A DNA stretch of 34,235 nucleotides from Acidobacteriota bacterium (GCA_013289875.1 JABCZC010000046.1:1-34235); one strand, 5' to 3'; shown: positions 8,659 to 17,081, numbered from the stretch's first letter. The notes: a model not told the origin generated them from the sequence alone. Made by a program: numbers and translations.

Positions 8659-9053
8659 GCCGTCGTTCGCCCCATGGGAGAACACGTTCAGTGTCATTAA
8701 TCGCGAGAAACTCTGAAAAAGCGGACTTCTGCGTGGCCAACCAGTCCCCATAGTCAATGTCAGAGGTGTTGCGGAAGGGGCGCCTGAACGTTGGCCGCAA
8801 TCGCCCCTTTTGAAACACTCGAGTTTCCCAAGAAACCAGGTCTTTCGTTCCAAGAGGTTCGGGCCCTGCATCGGCTCCGGCTTGCTCGGATTCACCGACA
8901 AAATCTTGCCTCTGGCCACTGCTCTCCTGCTCCAGTGTGTCTCCTAGTCCACCGGCACAAATACAAGCCAAGCGCTCCCCAGGCAGGTGTCTCTTTCAAC
9001 AGGTTCCTAGATTTCATTGAGAGGATGAGACATTCCTGTGCTAGGTTCTTGTC
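8659..9053. other. 395-bp gap with no recognised gene
   Basis: Between the transporter fusion and the large exported-protein gene. Minus-strand frames exist here but have no recognisable motif and unconvincing composition. TTGAGA at 9017-9022 followed 16 bp later by TGCTAG could be a weak promoter for the next gene. Nothing else is seen. Confidence 0.4.
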
Positions 9054-9779
9054 ATGTTCGATGATGTGCCATGCTGCGCCGAGCGATTCGCAGCCTATGG
9101 TGCGGGCATCCGGCGGGCACTTCCCCTCGTTGGTCTTGTTCTTTTGGTGTTTCCATTTGCTATAGCGTTTTCAGCGCTTCTCCCAACGGCCAATGGTCAG
9201 TCTGTTGAACAGCACCGGGGCGAGCCATTGCCCGAACGTGCGCCAGCGCCTATAAAGCTTGATCTGGTCCAAGCCGATGCCAACATCCAAGGGGGCGCCG
9301 CCGCTGAGGTCCCCGCGGCTCTGGCTCGACTGGCAGCCATCCAGGAAGTCTATGGAGACCGCGCACCGGAGGCATACTCTCATCTCGCAAGTGTGCTGGA
9401 CAAGAAATCTCCCGAGCGTCTTCATGCCCTCGAAAGAGGCTTCAGCCTGGCACTTCGCGATGGCAATTTAGATCAGGCGGCCGGCTTTGCGGCGTTGCTC
9501 GATACAGAGGGGCATCCTGAGTACCGTGAATTGCTGGGAGAAGAGCGCTCTGCTCATGACGATGCCCTCATACCCGGAGGACTCGATGCTTTTGCAGTCA
9601 TTGCGAATGTGAAACAAGGCACCCCTTCAGAACGATTCTTTGCGAATTATGCGCGCCAAGTTGTGCCAATGTCTGCACCAACAACTGTATCGGTGACCAC
9701 TACACGGCCACAATTCAGTCGTACTTCACCGCCATCACGGAACTCGAAGCGCTCGGCAACCGCGATGGCAACCTTGTGA
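9054..9779 (+). CDS. N-terminal piece of a large exported protein, interrupted by a frameshift
   Basis: Residues 1-203 (to about 9662) look like real protein: a membrane anchor or uncleaved signal (ALPLVGLVLLVFPFAIAFSALL), then an Ala/Glu-rich helical segment with TPR-like character (YSHLASVLDKKSPERLHALERGF). From 9663 on, this frame turns into a Ser/Thr/Arg-rich tail (PTTVSVTTTRPQFSRTSPPS) that ends at TGA 9777-9779. The DNA under that tail reads as normal protein in the frame of the next gene (CANVCTNNCIGDHYTATIQ, then FTAITELEALGNRDGNL). A single missing base near 9660-9664 therefore splits what should be one gene of about 1,150 residues. It could be a true mutation or a sequencing error. 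The GTG start of the downstream frame overlaps this stop, so translational coupling of two separate proteins is the alternative. I do not recognise the family. Confidence 0.6.
   Translation: MFDDVPCCAERFAAYGAGIRRALPLVGLVLLVFPFAIAFSALLPTANGQSVEQHRGEPLPERAPAPIKLDLVQADANIQGGAAAEVPAALARLAAIQEVYGDRAPEAYSHLASVLDKKSPERLHALERGFSLALRDGNLDQAAGFAALLDTEGHPEYRELLGEERSAHDDALIPGGLDAFAVIANVKQGTPSERFFANYARQVVPMSAPTTVSVTTTRPQFSRTSPPSRNSKRSATAMATL
9657..9665 (+). other. Apparent single-base deletion (frameshift point)
   Basis: Reading caa gtt, then stepping back one base to tgt gcc aat, restores a continuous protein (Q-V-C-A-N). This is the effect expected if one T was lost from an original run of three. No classical slippery heptamer of the X XXY YYZ type is present, so programmed frameshifting is less likely than a mutation or read error. 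Confidence 0.65.
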
Positions 9780-12505
9780 CGGTCCTCCTCTCCCTGAACG
9801 GCAATGACGAACGCAATCGCACGCAGAGTGTCCTTAAGCTGCTCGGATTGCAGCTGCACACTGAAAACGGGCAGATCAGGCTGGATCGTGGCGAGAGGCA
9901 AAGTCAGAGCAGGAAGCAGGACATCCTAGACGCACTCAAAATCGACGACCTTGGACTTGAAGAGGCGCTGCGGGCCGGGAAATCCTTTACCTTCCTGATC
10001 CACGATGAATATGCTGAGATCTACCCAAGCGCCAAAATGTGGAAGGATTCGTTCCCGAAACAGCAGCAGAGCCAGTTTGCTTTGACACTGTTGCGTTATC
10101 CCTGGATGGCGCGGCTCTATGTCGGCATGAGTACGCTTGATCGGCGCACCTTGCAGGCATTGATCGGGAACAGCGGCTTGTACTGGTTCACGGGTCGTCC
10201 CGCGGACCTGCTTTCGCTTTATGGAGCTTCGTTCGCCGTAGAAGGCGAACGTGCTTCCGTTCCCGGTGGACGCGCCGCCGGGCCCGTATGGTCGCAGCTC
10301 GCAGGTGCCAGTACGGATCATCCACGCGAGTTCTATCAGGCGCTTCTCGATCAGAAGAGTCCCAGCCTGCTCGCCTACTACTATGCACTATCGAATATCG
10401 ATCAGCGACATCAGGCGTTCTTTACTGCAAATCTTGAGCGTACCAAACGCTTCTATACGCTGTTCGCCACGCTGCCGGAATCGCAGACTTTAACCGGCGG
10501 TGCGGTGGCCGATACATCATTTAGTAAGCTGCTCAGGTCGGTGCCCATTGACGACGAAGGCCACATTGCCTTTCCCGGGTCTGCTGAGATATGGGCGCTC
10601 GCCAAAGGCAACTCCTTCGATGAAGAGCACGTTGCCCGGATAAGCGAGAAGACTTCACGCACCGCACCGCCCGAGGTCGAAGATGAGATTTTGTTGCGCT
10701 TGCTGGCGACGCGCTATAAGTCACACTCCGTCACCAGCAGCGAACTCGACGTCTTCCTGACGGTTGCTGGCGTCGATGCCCATCGGACCAAATTGCTGGA
10801 CGAGGAATCGGCCCTGCTGCTTGCACAGCATTATGGCGAGTTTTCGCCCGCTTATCCATATTTCACTGACCTCTCGGCGATCGATGCATCAGGCTTTCGC
10901 AGCTTCTTCGGGCTGGCCGACGGAATTGCCCGGCAACCTCTGCTCGAGCGGCAACTCGAGATGGGACAGCTTAACTCGCTCATCGAATGGGTTGTTCTCG
11001 CTAGGCGACAGGGCGCAATCGACGATACCGAGGCAGCCAATTTGTTCGCACGGGTCTGCGATCGTCTCGCGGGTGCTAACGATGAAGCCGCTCGTACCCT
11101 GGCGTCGATCGATCTTGCCCAGGCGATCCTGAAAGATTGCGGCCATGGCGCAGTCAACGGGTGGGACCACACCTTGCGGGCGTGCCTGCTTGGAGCGTCC
11201 GCGGGCAAAGGGGATCAACGCGGAAAAGATTATGAGATCGTTCTGGATGAGCAAAAGGCGCCGAGTATCGACGTTGTGCGTTCCATTGTTTGGACGGCTG
11301 AAGCAGCTCTGACTCCGGTGGGCGCTCCTCATCCGGCCGTCATTGCACAGGACAAAACAGCACTTCCGGCTGTGCTGCTGCCCGGTGAAGTTAAGGTGAT
11401 CGGCAAAGAGAAAGATGCGGTCCTTCTTTATGATCCCGCGCCCGTCCAAAAGCTGATCGACGAATGGAATCAGAACGCCGGGAGTTCGTCGTACAGCGCA
11501 GCCACCGCCCGGAAACTTGCCGGCGAAATTCTGAAGGCGATCGAACCGCAGGTGACCCTCGCGCTGGCCGCTCCGGTCTACGCTTACTTCTTTCGGAGCT
11601 CCGATCGTGTGGTGTCAGGAGATCCCCTCCTCTTGCGGAAACACCGCTACTTCAATTTTGTGGTTCCCGGGGAGGAGCATAGCCTCGTGCGCGAATCGGA
11701 GTTCATCGCCACCAGCGAGGGCCTCGGGAGCTGGATGGAAGGTGGCTTTTCGCAGTTTGGACTAGCATCCGGATTCGCGGCGGCAGCAGGTTGGAAGCAG
11801 GGAGGATCGGGCGGGTCCGCCGTTGTTGCGGCAGAGATCGCTGCGATTCGCAGCGCCACATGGAACCAGCTGCTCGACGCCGACCTGCAGTTTGCGACGC
11901 TTCGTATCCTGGCGGCTCGGGAATGGATCGTGGCCTCGGCGCAGGATTCGGAGCGCTTTACTTCGCTTAGCCAGGAAACCTATGGTCTGCTCTCGCTCTC
12001 CCGTCGAGCCGATCTGTTGAATGGAATCGAAGAACGAGATTGGAGGGAGGTTTGGGCGTCGATCACGTTACCGGATCTGTTTCGATTGGGCGGGAGCTAT
12101 CTCCGTCGCTATCCGAACGAGCCATCACCCTCACAGGTAACTGCCCAGCTACGGGTAACTGCTGCCGCCGATCATGGTGCTGGTCTCGATATCCTTGGCA
12201 GGATTCCGAATCATGTTCTGGGCTGCAGCCACACTCATCTCGTATCCGACGCGCCCTATGAAGAGTATGAACGACTGATAGTGCCCACCTACATGGCGGA
12301 ACGCACCGCTGAGTTCAAGCTCTTTCTGGCCTATCGCGCGTATAACCTCGGCGTGCAGCCGGCGGACCTGCCAGAGGCTGCGGAGCCGCTTGCCGCAAAG
12401 GCGTTCAGTGCTTCGCGGATGGCCGATTATCACGACTGGCGTTCGCTCCTGAGCGCCTATGCGTCGATTAGCAGCGACGACCTGAAGAATGCTCTCGAAC
12501 AATGA
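9776..12505 (+). CDS. Main part of a large uncharacterised protein, coupled to a VWA protein
   Basis: 909 residues from the first available start in this frame (GTG 9776), but the coding signal extends upstream to about 9662, where a CxxxCxxxC cluster (CANVCTNNC) sits. I do not recognise any domain. The sequence is mostly helical with short hydrophobic stretches (VTLALAAPVYAYFF) and conserved-looking phrases such as TFLIHDEYAEIYPSAKMW, RYPWMARLYVG and LGCSHTHLVSDAPYEEY. There are no transporter-like membrane bundles and no nucleotide-binding or protease motif. Its stop codon overlaps the start of the VWA gene (ATGA at 12502-12505), so the two are translated together and probably act together outside the cytoplasm. 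If the frameshift is real, this piece lacks its own export signal and the gene may be dead. Confidence 0.75.
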   Translation: MTVLLSLNGNDERNRTQSVLKLLGLQLHTENGQIRLDRGERQSQSRKQDILDALKIDDLGLEEALRAGKSFTFLIHDEYAEIYPSAKMWKDSFPKQQQSQFALTLLRYPWMARLYVGMSTLDRRTLQALIGNSGLYWFTGRPADLLSLYGASFAVEGERASVPGGRAAGPVWSQLAGASTDHPREFYQALLDQKSPSLLAYYYALSNIDQRHQAFFTANLERTKRFYTLFATLPESQTLTGGAVADTSFSKLLRSVPIDDEGHIAFPGSAEIWALAKGNSFDEEHVARISEKTSRTAPPEVEDEILLRLLATRYKSHSVTSSELDVFLTVAGVDAHRTKLLDEESALLLAQHYGEFSPAYPYFTDLSAIDASGFRSFFGLADGIARQPLLERQLEMGQLNSLIEWVVLARRQGAIDDTEAANLFARVCDRLAGANDEAARTLASIDLAQAILKDCGHGAVNGWDHTLRACLLGASAGKGDQRGKDYEIVLDEQKAPSIDVVRSIVWTAEAALTPVGAPHPAVIAQDKTALPAVLLPGEVKVIGKEKDAVLLYDPAPVQKLIDEWNQNAGSSSYSAATARKLAGEILKAIEPQVTLALAAPVYAYFFRSSDRVVSGDPLLLRKHRYFNFVVPGEEHSLVRESEFIATSEGLGSWMEGGFSQFGLASGFAAAAGWKQGGSGGSAVVAAEIAAIRSATWNQLLDADLQFATLRILAAREWIVASAQDSERFTSLSQETYGLLSLSRRADLLNGIEERDWREVWASITLPDLFRLGGSYLRRYPNEPSPSQVTAQLRVTAAADHGAGLDILGRIPNHVLGCSHTHLVSDAPYEEYERLIVPTYMAERTAEFKLFLAYRAYNLGVQPADLPEAAEPLAAKAFSASRMADYHDWRSLLSAYASISSDDLKNALEQ

Positions 12506-13386
12506 TGAACGCTCTTGCATGGATCGTCCTTTCGGCCGCAGCCTTTTCGGCACCGATCCCTGCTTCTGCACAGCAACCAGCGGCCACGCTCCGTGTAACG
12601 GCGCGTCTGGTTGAAGTGCCTGTCACCGTCCTGGATAGTCGAGGCCACTATGTCGATGGGCTCGAACGCGGAGACTTTCAGATTATCGAGAACGGTCAGC
12701 CGCAGAAGATCAAGTACTTCGAAGACAACGCTGGAATTATTTCCTGCGCCATCCTCTTAGACACCACGGGAAGTATGGAAAAGGCACTCCCGCGCCTCAA
12801 GAACTCCGTAATCCGATTCATTGACGAACTCGGGGCGGACGATTCTGTCGCTATCTACTCCTTTTCTGAAGCTCTGGTTCAGCAGCAGAAACTTACCAAG
12901 GATAAGGCAGCCGCAAAGCGATCCGTCTTGCGCCTCCGTGCAGGGGGAAATACAGCGCTGTTTGATGCTCTCACTGATGTAACCGGAGAAATCGCCCGGG
13001 AATCCGGCAAGAAGGTCGTTGTGGTCTTTACCGATGGTGATGATAACGCCAGCGTGCTGACCGCTCAGGCGGCTGTCAGGCGGGCAACGAAGGATGGGGT
13101 TCCGCTCTTCTCGATCGCCGAAGGAGAAGCAACGGAGTCTGTCCGGCTAAAAAAGATATTGACAGATATAAGCAGCAATACCGGTGGGGAGATGTATGAG
13201 ATCAGGAGCATAAAAGATATCGAGGAGATATTTTCAAAAATCTCGACCGCCTTGCAGCACATCTACCTCATCACTTATCAACCACCGTTGGAGCCCGATG
13301 ACGGCAAGTGGCGACGAATCGAAGTCCTCATAGGTGATGCAAATAAATATCGTATCCGGGCAAAGGAGGGTTACTTCCCGAAATAG
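12502..13386 (+). CDS. Secreted VWA-domain protein (VWFA-related Acidobacterial type)
   Basis: A 294-residue protein with a signal peptide (cleavage near ASAQQ, residue 24), a short N-terminal beta region (LRVTARLVEVPVTVLDSRG, then GLERGDFQIIENGQPQKI) and a von Willebrand factor A domain from about residue 78. The metal site begins DTTGS (D87-S91), a DxTxS variant of the MIDAS motif, with GNTALFDAL and FTDGDD supplying the later positions. This architecture matches the family described as VWFA-related Acidobacterial domain, which is numerous in Acidobacteriota and of unknown function. VWA domains usually bind partner proteins in a metal-dependent way. The start overlaps the stop of the preceding large gene, so that protein is the obvious partner candidate. 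ATG at 12502 and 12505 are both possible. Confidence 0.9.
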   Translation: MMNALAWIVLSAAAFSAPIPASAQQPAATLRVTARLVEVPVTVLDSRGHYVDGLERGDFQIIENGQPQKIKYFEDNAGIISCAILLDTTGSMEKALPRLKNSVIRFIDELGADDSVAIYSFSEALVQQQKLTKDKAAAKRSVLRLRAGGNTALFDALTDVTGEIARESGKKVVVVFTDGDDNASVLTAQAAVRRATKDGVPLFSIAEGEATESVRLKKILTDISSNTGGEMYEIRSIKDIEEIFSKISTALQHIYLITYQPPLEPDDGKWRRIEVLIGDANKYRIRAKEGYFPK

Positions 13387-13423
13387 CGGCATCAGAGCCG
13401 TGCAAGGAACAACCCTCGACACG

Positions 13424-13568
13424 CTATCTCTCGTGTGGTCTGTTGTAACTGGTCAGCGGCTTCCGGGGTAGTGATTTTAAGAGTTCGACAAGATCCGCTT
13501 TATCTCGATCGCCAAGTCCGAGGCTGAAACAGCTCGTAGTGCTCAACGACGTCCGGGAGCGTCGAAAA
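13424..13568 (-). pseudogene. C-terminal remnant of a di-heme cytochrome c peroxidase-like gene
   Basis: Read leftward, the DNA begins STLPDVVEHYELF and, after a one-base shift, continues SLGLGDRDKADLVELLKS, then LPRKPLT to a TAG at 13424-13426. The pattern (VVEHY, LGL-x-D-x-DKADLVELLKSL) is the usual C-terminus of di-heme cytochrome c peroxidase / MauG-like proteins. No heme-binding CxxCH remains. The fragment starts exactly where the IS3-type end begins, so insertion of that element, followed by deletion, probably destroyed the gene. The internal frameshift shows further decay. Confidence 0.65.
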
Positions 13569-13569
13569 A

Positions 13570-13675
13570 TGACCTGCCCCCTGGATCCGTACAGAAGTTA
13601 CTATGATTTTCGGATTCGGGAGAGATGAACATGGGCAGGAGCAGGCATACGGAGGCGCAGATCATCGCTGAGCCG
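13570..13675 (+). mobile_element. Left-end remnant of an IS3-type element
   Basis: The stretch starts with TGACCTGCCCCCTG, a terminal sequence of the kind common in IS3 elements. A frame beginning ATGAACATG at 13625, preceded by GGGAGAG, encodes MGRSRHTEAQIIAE, the standard opening of an IS3 OrfA (RSRFTEEQII-like). Homology stops at about 13672, after which the codons make no transposase sense. Only about 105 bp survive; no orfB and no right end are present. Confidence 0.65.
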
Positions 13676-13719
13676 CCCAGTGCTCCAAATATCCGGCCCC
13701 CGGCCTCAGCCCTCGTACC

Positions 13720-15048
13720 TCAGGCCAGCAAATGCGTCGTAAGATCCACGATGCAGAAATCTGCCAGGCACACCGCGCCCGGATTAACTGCATTGCCCGC
13801 GCTGTTGCAAGGGGTAATGAAAAACTGGCACACCAGCGTCGGATGTGTGCTCGCGTCCCCGGGCGTCAGCGTAACGGTCAAGAAGCCGTACGGCTGATTG
13901 TTCTGGTTGGTCCCATCGGCATAAAACTCGATCGTCACCGTGGCATTCGCCGGCGCGCTCAGGCCCTTCGGCGGAGTCCCCTGACTGAACAGGTCGAACG
14001 GAGCCGCCGGAAAACTTTTGCCCGTCCCGCCCGCGCACAGCGTGGCCATCAGCTCCAGTTGCGTATGCCCGCCGCACCCCACCACAAAACACGGTACCTG
14101 CTGGACAGGCTTGCCGTGGCTGTCGTTATAGCTCAACGTCATCCGCTGATACAGGTGCGCATGCGCTGAAAAGATCGCGTCCGGTATCTGGCCGCTCTTT
14201 GCGAAAGCCTCCTGCAGCACCATGCCGATCGGAACCGCGTTGGGGTAAGCATTATCGTTGCCGAACGTGGGATTGCCCCGCTGCTGGAAATCGAGCGTGC
14301 CGTTATACGGCGGATAGTGCAGCGCCAGCAGGATTGCCCGCGACGTCCCGCTCGCATTCTGCGTTTTGCAATAGCTCAGCTGTTCCACCAGCCACTGGTA
14401 CTGCGGCCCGTCCTTCGGATCTTTATATTGCGTCGGGTTGTCCAGCACGCCGCCATTGGACACATTCGTGTACAGGCCAATAATCCACGCCAGCGGCGTG
14501 TCCAGCCGCCAGTACGGATAGGGCAGCGTCGACTCCGTCCGCGCCGTATCAGCCTTGTTGTCCGGCGAAACCGTCCCCGCCGTCCCGCACATGTTCTGCT
14601 CGAAGTGCGCGATTTCCGAATCCGCAGTCGACCCCGTGTTCCCGTCGTGATTGCCGGCGATGGCAAAAATTGGCACCGGCCCGTTGCCGTCGGCATAAGC
14701 CAGGTATTGCTGGTAGAACTGGGTGTTCCACAGGCCGCCCGTCACATCCGATCCGCTCGTCGCATACACAAGGTCGCCCAGGTGGTAGAGGAACGACGGA
14801 GCCACCGCCGGGTTCACCGGCTTCCCGATTTGTGACGCCATGCCGCCCGCCACCGCGACTCCCGGTCCGGTGATGCCCGGATCGCCCGAGCACCCCGTCA
14901 TGTGAAAGGTCATCGCGCCTTCGCCCGACGGAGTGAAAACAAAATTTGTCGTGGTTGGAACCGGATTGGGAAGCGCCGTCCAGACGCCGCCTTCGATGCA
15001 TGCTCCGTTGGGATTGCTCTTGGATAGGATCGTACCTGTTGTGCCCAT
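13720..15048 (-). CDS. Calcineurin-like metallophosphoesterase
   Basis: A 442-residue metallophosphoesterase of the purple-acid-phosphatase-like superfamily. Metal-ligand motifs occur in order: GDP (D56), YHLGDLVY (D92), AGNHD (N133, H134), LALHYPPY (H244) and SAHAHLYQR (H296, H298). The family hydrolyses phosphoesters; the substrate is unknown. A Gly/Pro/Asn-rich N-terminal region (residues 1-50) resembles a small beta domain, and there is no signal peptide or membrane segment, which is unusual because many relatives are exported. I chose ATG 15048 over GTG 15063 because GGAGA lies five to nine bases upstream of it. The gene follows the YedK-type gene by 117 bp in the same direction and may share its transcript. 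The IS3 scar lies just downstream. Confidence 0.85.
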   Translation of the reverse strand: MGTTGTILSKSNPNGACIEGGVWTALPNPVPTTTNFVFTPSGEGAMTFHMTGCSGDPGITGPGVAVAGGMASQIGKPVNPAVAPSFLYHLGDLVYATSGSDVTGGLWNTQFYQQYLAYADGNGPVPIFAIAGNHDGNTGSTADSEIAHFEQNMCGTAGTVSPDNKADTARTESTLPYPYWRLDTPLAWIIGLYTNVSNGGVLDNPTQYKDPKDGPQYQWLVEQLSYCKTQNASGTSRAILLALHYPPYNGTLDFQQRGNPTFGNDNAYPNAVPIGMVLQEAFAKSGQIPDAIFSAHAHLYQRMTLSYNDSHGKPVQQVPCFVVGCGGHTQLELMATLCAGGTGKSFPAAPFDLFSQGTPPKGLSAPANATVTIEFYADGTNQNNQPYGFLTVTLTPGDASTHPTLVCQFFITPCNSAGNAVNPGAVCLADFCIVDLTTHLLA

Positions 15049-15165
15049 TCGTTCTCCGTTCACCGGGGCAAATATACCACCTCCAGCCGTCTGAACGACC
15101 GGTAATGCCGGTGCCGCGTGAGCTCAAGCGGCGCAGCAATCTGGCGGGCCATCGCTCCGATAGTC

Positions 15166-15897
15166 CTACGCACCGAACATCCCCAACTGCCGGTCGTCAT
15201 CATCCTTCACCGGCTCCGACAACGAAGGATCGTTGTTCCTGACGTTGTTCACCCGCCGATCCACGCGCCACGTCTTCATCTTCTCGGCGTCGAACGGACG
15301 CAGAAGATCGACCGGTGGCCGCTCTGCGCTGCCCGGCTCCAGCCATCGCTGATAGTCCTTGCGTTCGACGATCAGCGGCATGCGGTCATGGCCCGTCTTC
15401 TCCGCGAGCAGTTCGTTCGGCTCAACGGTAATGATGGCAAACGTGTCCATCTCCGTCTTGCGATCCGGTGACCGCCAGTGCCGCCACACCCCACCGAGAG
15501 CGAACGGCTGATCGTCCTTCATCGCGAACACCCATGGAAGTTTGGTCTTCGCGTCCAGCCGTTTCCACTCGATGAAGCTGTCCGCCGGAATGAGGCAGCG
15601 TCTCTTGAGGAACGACTCCTGCCACAAGCCGCTCTCCATCAGCTTTTCGCTCTGGGCGTTGATCGTAGTGAGCTTGTAGTTCTTCGCATCGGCCACGAAC
15701 GGCGGCAGAAACTTCCAGAACATCATGCGCAGCGTGCGCGTTCCGAACTCTTCATCCCAGATAACGACCGGCTGCATCGTCTGCGGAGCCACATTGTAAT
15801 CGGGCGCGAGTTCAAGCGCGAGGCCGTCAACGTTGCCGAGATGAAAGGCTTCGGTGATCTTCTGCTTGTCCGATCGGCGTTGGTAGCGGCCACACAC
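15166..15897 (-). CDS. SRAP/YedK-HMCES family DNA-protein crosslink protein
   Basis: A 243-residue SOS-response-associated peptidase (SRAP) family protein. Members crosslink covalently to abasic sites in single-stranded DNA through an N-terminal cysteine and so shield them from strand breakage. The protein starts M-C-G-R-Y, giving Cys2 as the nucleophile after Met removal. Active-site residues seen in YedK/HMCES are present: N80 (TTINAQSE), E110 (FIEWK) and H170 (GHDRMP), plus PDYNVAPQ and ALGGVW. The start is GTG, forced by the need for Cys2. The length is normal. No LexA-like operator is visible in the 190 bp upstream, where the exported GyrI-like gene diverges. Confidence 0.93.
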   Translation of the reverse strand: MCGRYQRRSDKQKITEAFHLGNVDGLALELAPDYNVAPQTMQPVVIWDEEFGTRTLRMMFWKFLPPFVADAKNYKLTTINAQSEKLMESGLWQESFLKRRCLIPADSFIEWKRLDAKTKLPWVFAMKDDQPFALGGVWRHWRSPDRKTEMDTFAIITVEPNELLAEKTGHDRMPLIVERKDYQRWLEPGSAERPPVDLLRPFDAEKMKTWRVDRRVNNVRNNDPSLSEPVKDDDDRQLGMFGA

Positions 15898-16086
15898 TCC
15901 AGCAGTTTAGCGTGCTGCTCTTCTGGCAGATTGCAACAATTCACCCTACCCCGGTACCGCACGCTGATGACATCTATCACCTGCGATTTGTGACAACCTT
16001 CACTGCCCGTTGCGTGCACCCGGAACGATACTGACTCTCATGAGAACGCTCCATGCGTTTGGCTCATGCGAATGAGAGGGCAGCAT

Positions 16087-16692
16087 ATGAAATATCGTGC
16101 GTTTCACCCGGTTTTGCATACTCGCCGCGTCGCCGCTTTGTTTGCGTCCGGCCTTGCACTGATTCTTGCGCTGGCTATTTCCATGAATGCAGGCGCGCAG
16201 ACTCCAACGGCAACAGCTTCCGTCGCGAAGGTAGAACCGGGCTTTTCGGTAATCGGCGTCTCGGTGCGAACCGAAAGTCGGAAGGAAGCAGGCGGCACTG
16301 GCCAGATACCCAATCTGTGGACGCGTGCCATGCAAGACGGTACCCTGGACAGCATTCCCAATCGTGCAGATAGCAATATTCTCGCGGTTTACACGGACTT
16401 TGCCAGCGACCAGAATGGCGAATTCACCTACGTTCTGGGCGCGCGTGTGACTTCGATCGACAAGGTTCCGGCTGGCTTTGTGGCCGTAACCATTCCGGCG
16501 GGCAAGTATGCGGTGGTCCAGACCGACAAGGGAGCGCTGCCGGACGTGTTGCCCAAGGTGTGGCAGCGCATCCATGCAATGCCGGCCAGCGAACTTGGCG
16601 GAGAGCGGGCCTTCAAAGTCGATTATGAGGTTTTTCCGGCGGGGTTCGACTGGCAGAATGCCCAGATCGATGTGCATCTCGGATTAAAGTAA
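16087..16692 (+). CDS. Exported GyrI-like / effector-binding domain protein
   Basis: A 201-residue protein with a signal peptide (basic start MKYRAFHPVLHTRRV, hydrophobic core LFASGLALILALAI, cleavage near AGAQT) followed by a single GyrI-like small-molecule-binding domain. The domain is recognisable from NLWTRAMQDGTLDSIPN, YTDFASDQNGEFTYVLGARV and IPAGKYAVVQTDKG, as in the C-terminus of AraC/MerR-type activators and in SbmC/GyrI. No DNA-binding domain is present, so it is not itself a regulator. Export suggests ligand capture outside the cytoplasm, which is inference. ATG 16087 is preferred over 16066 because GAGAGGG ends six bases before it. The gene is divergent from the YedK-type gene. 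Confidence 0.85.
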   Translation: MKYRAFHPVLHTRRVAALFASGLALILALAISMNAGAQTPTATASVAKVEPGFSVIGVSVRTESRKEAGGTGQIPNLWTRAMQDGTLDSIPNRADSNILAVYTDFASDQNGEFTYVLGARVTSIDKVPAGFVAVTIPAGKYAVVQTDKGALPDVLPKVWQRIHAMPASELGGERAFKVDYEVFPAGFDWQNAQIDVHLGLK

Positions 16693-16862
16693 CGAGTTGT
16701 CACTTCATCCGCGCCGGCACCTTCCGGAAGACGCGATTGAATATCTCGTGCGCTAGGTCCACTGACTCGTTGATGGCGTGACTCGTCGGAATCACCCGGA
16801 CGTTAACCTGCTTCTCTCTGGCTAGCCGTTGTTTCGAGGCTCTCGGTGAATTCGAGAACGAT
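16693..16862 (-). other. Short unassigned stretch, possible gene remnant
   Basis: The minus strand can encode a short tail (REKQVNVRVIPTSHAINESV, ending RVFRKVPARMK) that looks more protein-like than random, but it has no start of its own outside the next gene and no recognised family. It may be the end of a lost gene. Confidence 0.25.
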
Positions 16863-17081
16863 TCATGGCCCGTCCTTTTTCTCGTTCTTCCTCGGTCGAA
16901 CAGCAAACAAAAGAGCGATACCACAGATGAGGGCCAGTCCCGCAAGAATCGCGGGCACTGGACTGGTCGATTGCTGGTCCGCGGTCACATCAACCAGAAG
17001 TCGAATGGGGGATACAAGGTATACAAGCGAAAATATCCCCAGGGCGATCAAAATAATCCCGACAATGGATGCCGTCCTCAT
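16863..17081 (-). CDS. Small two-helix membrane protein
   Basis: A 72-residue protein with two hydrophobic helices: residues 5-24 (SIVGIILIALGIFSLVYLVS) and 43-61 (AILAGLALICGIALLFAV). A short polar loop joins them and the tail is basic (RPRKNEKKDGP). It resembles the small uncharacterised membrane proteins common in Acidobacteriota (DUF3185-like in form), but I cannot name the family with confidence. ATG 17081 has GAGGT a few bases upstream. It is a single gene with no clear partner; both termini probably face the cytoplasm. Confidence 0.6.
   Translation of the reverse strand: MRTASIVGIILIALGIFSLVYLVSPIRLLVDVTADQQSTSPVPAILAGLALICGIALLFAVRPRKNEKKDGP

Noticed and set aside
8582..8971. Minus-strand frames between the fusion gene and the giant gene
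   Set aside because: They overlap the end of the CoA ligase and show no conserved pattern.
9657..9779. Programmed -1 ribosomal frameshift in the giant gene
   Set aside because: No slippery heptamer, and no clear stem or pseudoknot was seen just downstream; a base deletion or read error is simpler.
13625..13897. Plus-strand frame as a full gene
   Set aside because: Only its first 15 codons match IS3 OrfA; the rest is antisense to the end of the metallophosphoesterase.
16000..16677. Minus-strand frame of 225 codons opposite the exported GyrI-like gene
   Set aside because: No domain signal, and the opposite strand has a signal peptide, ribosome site and family motifs.
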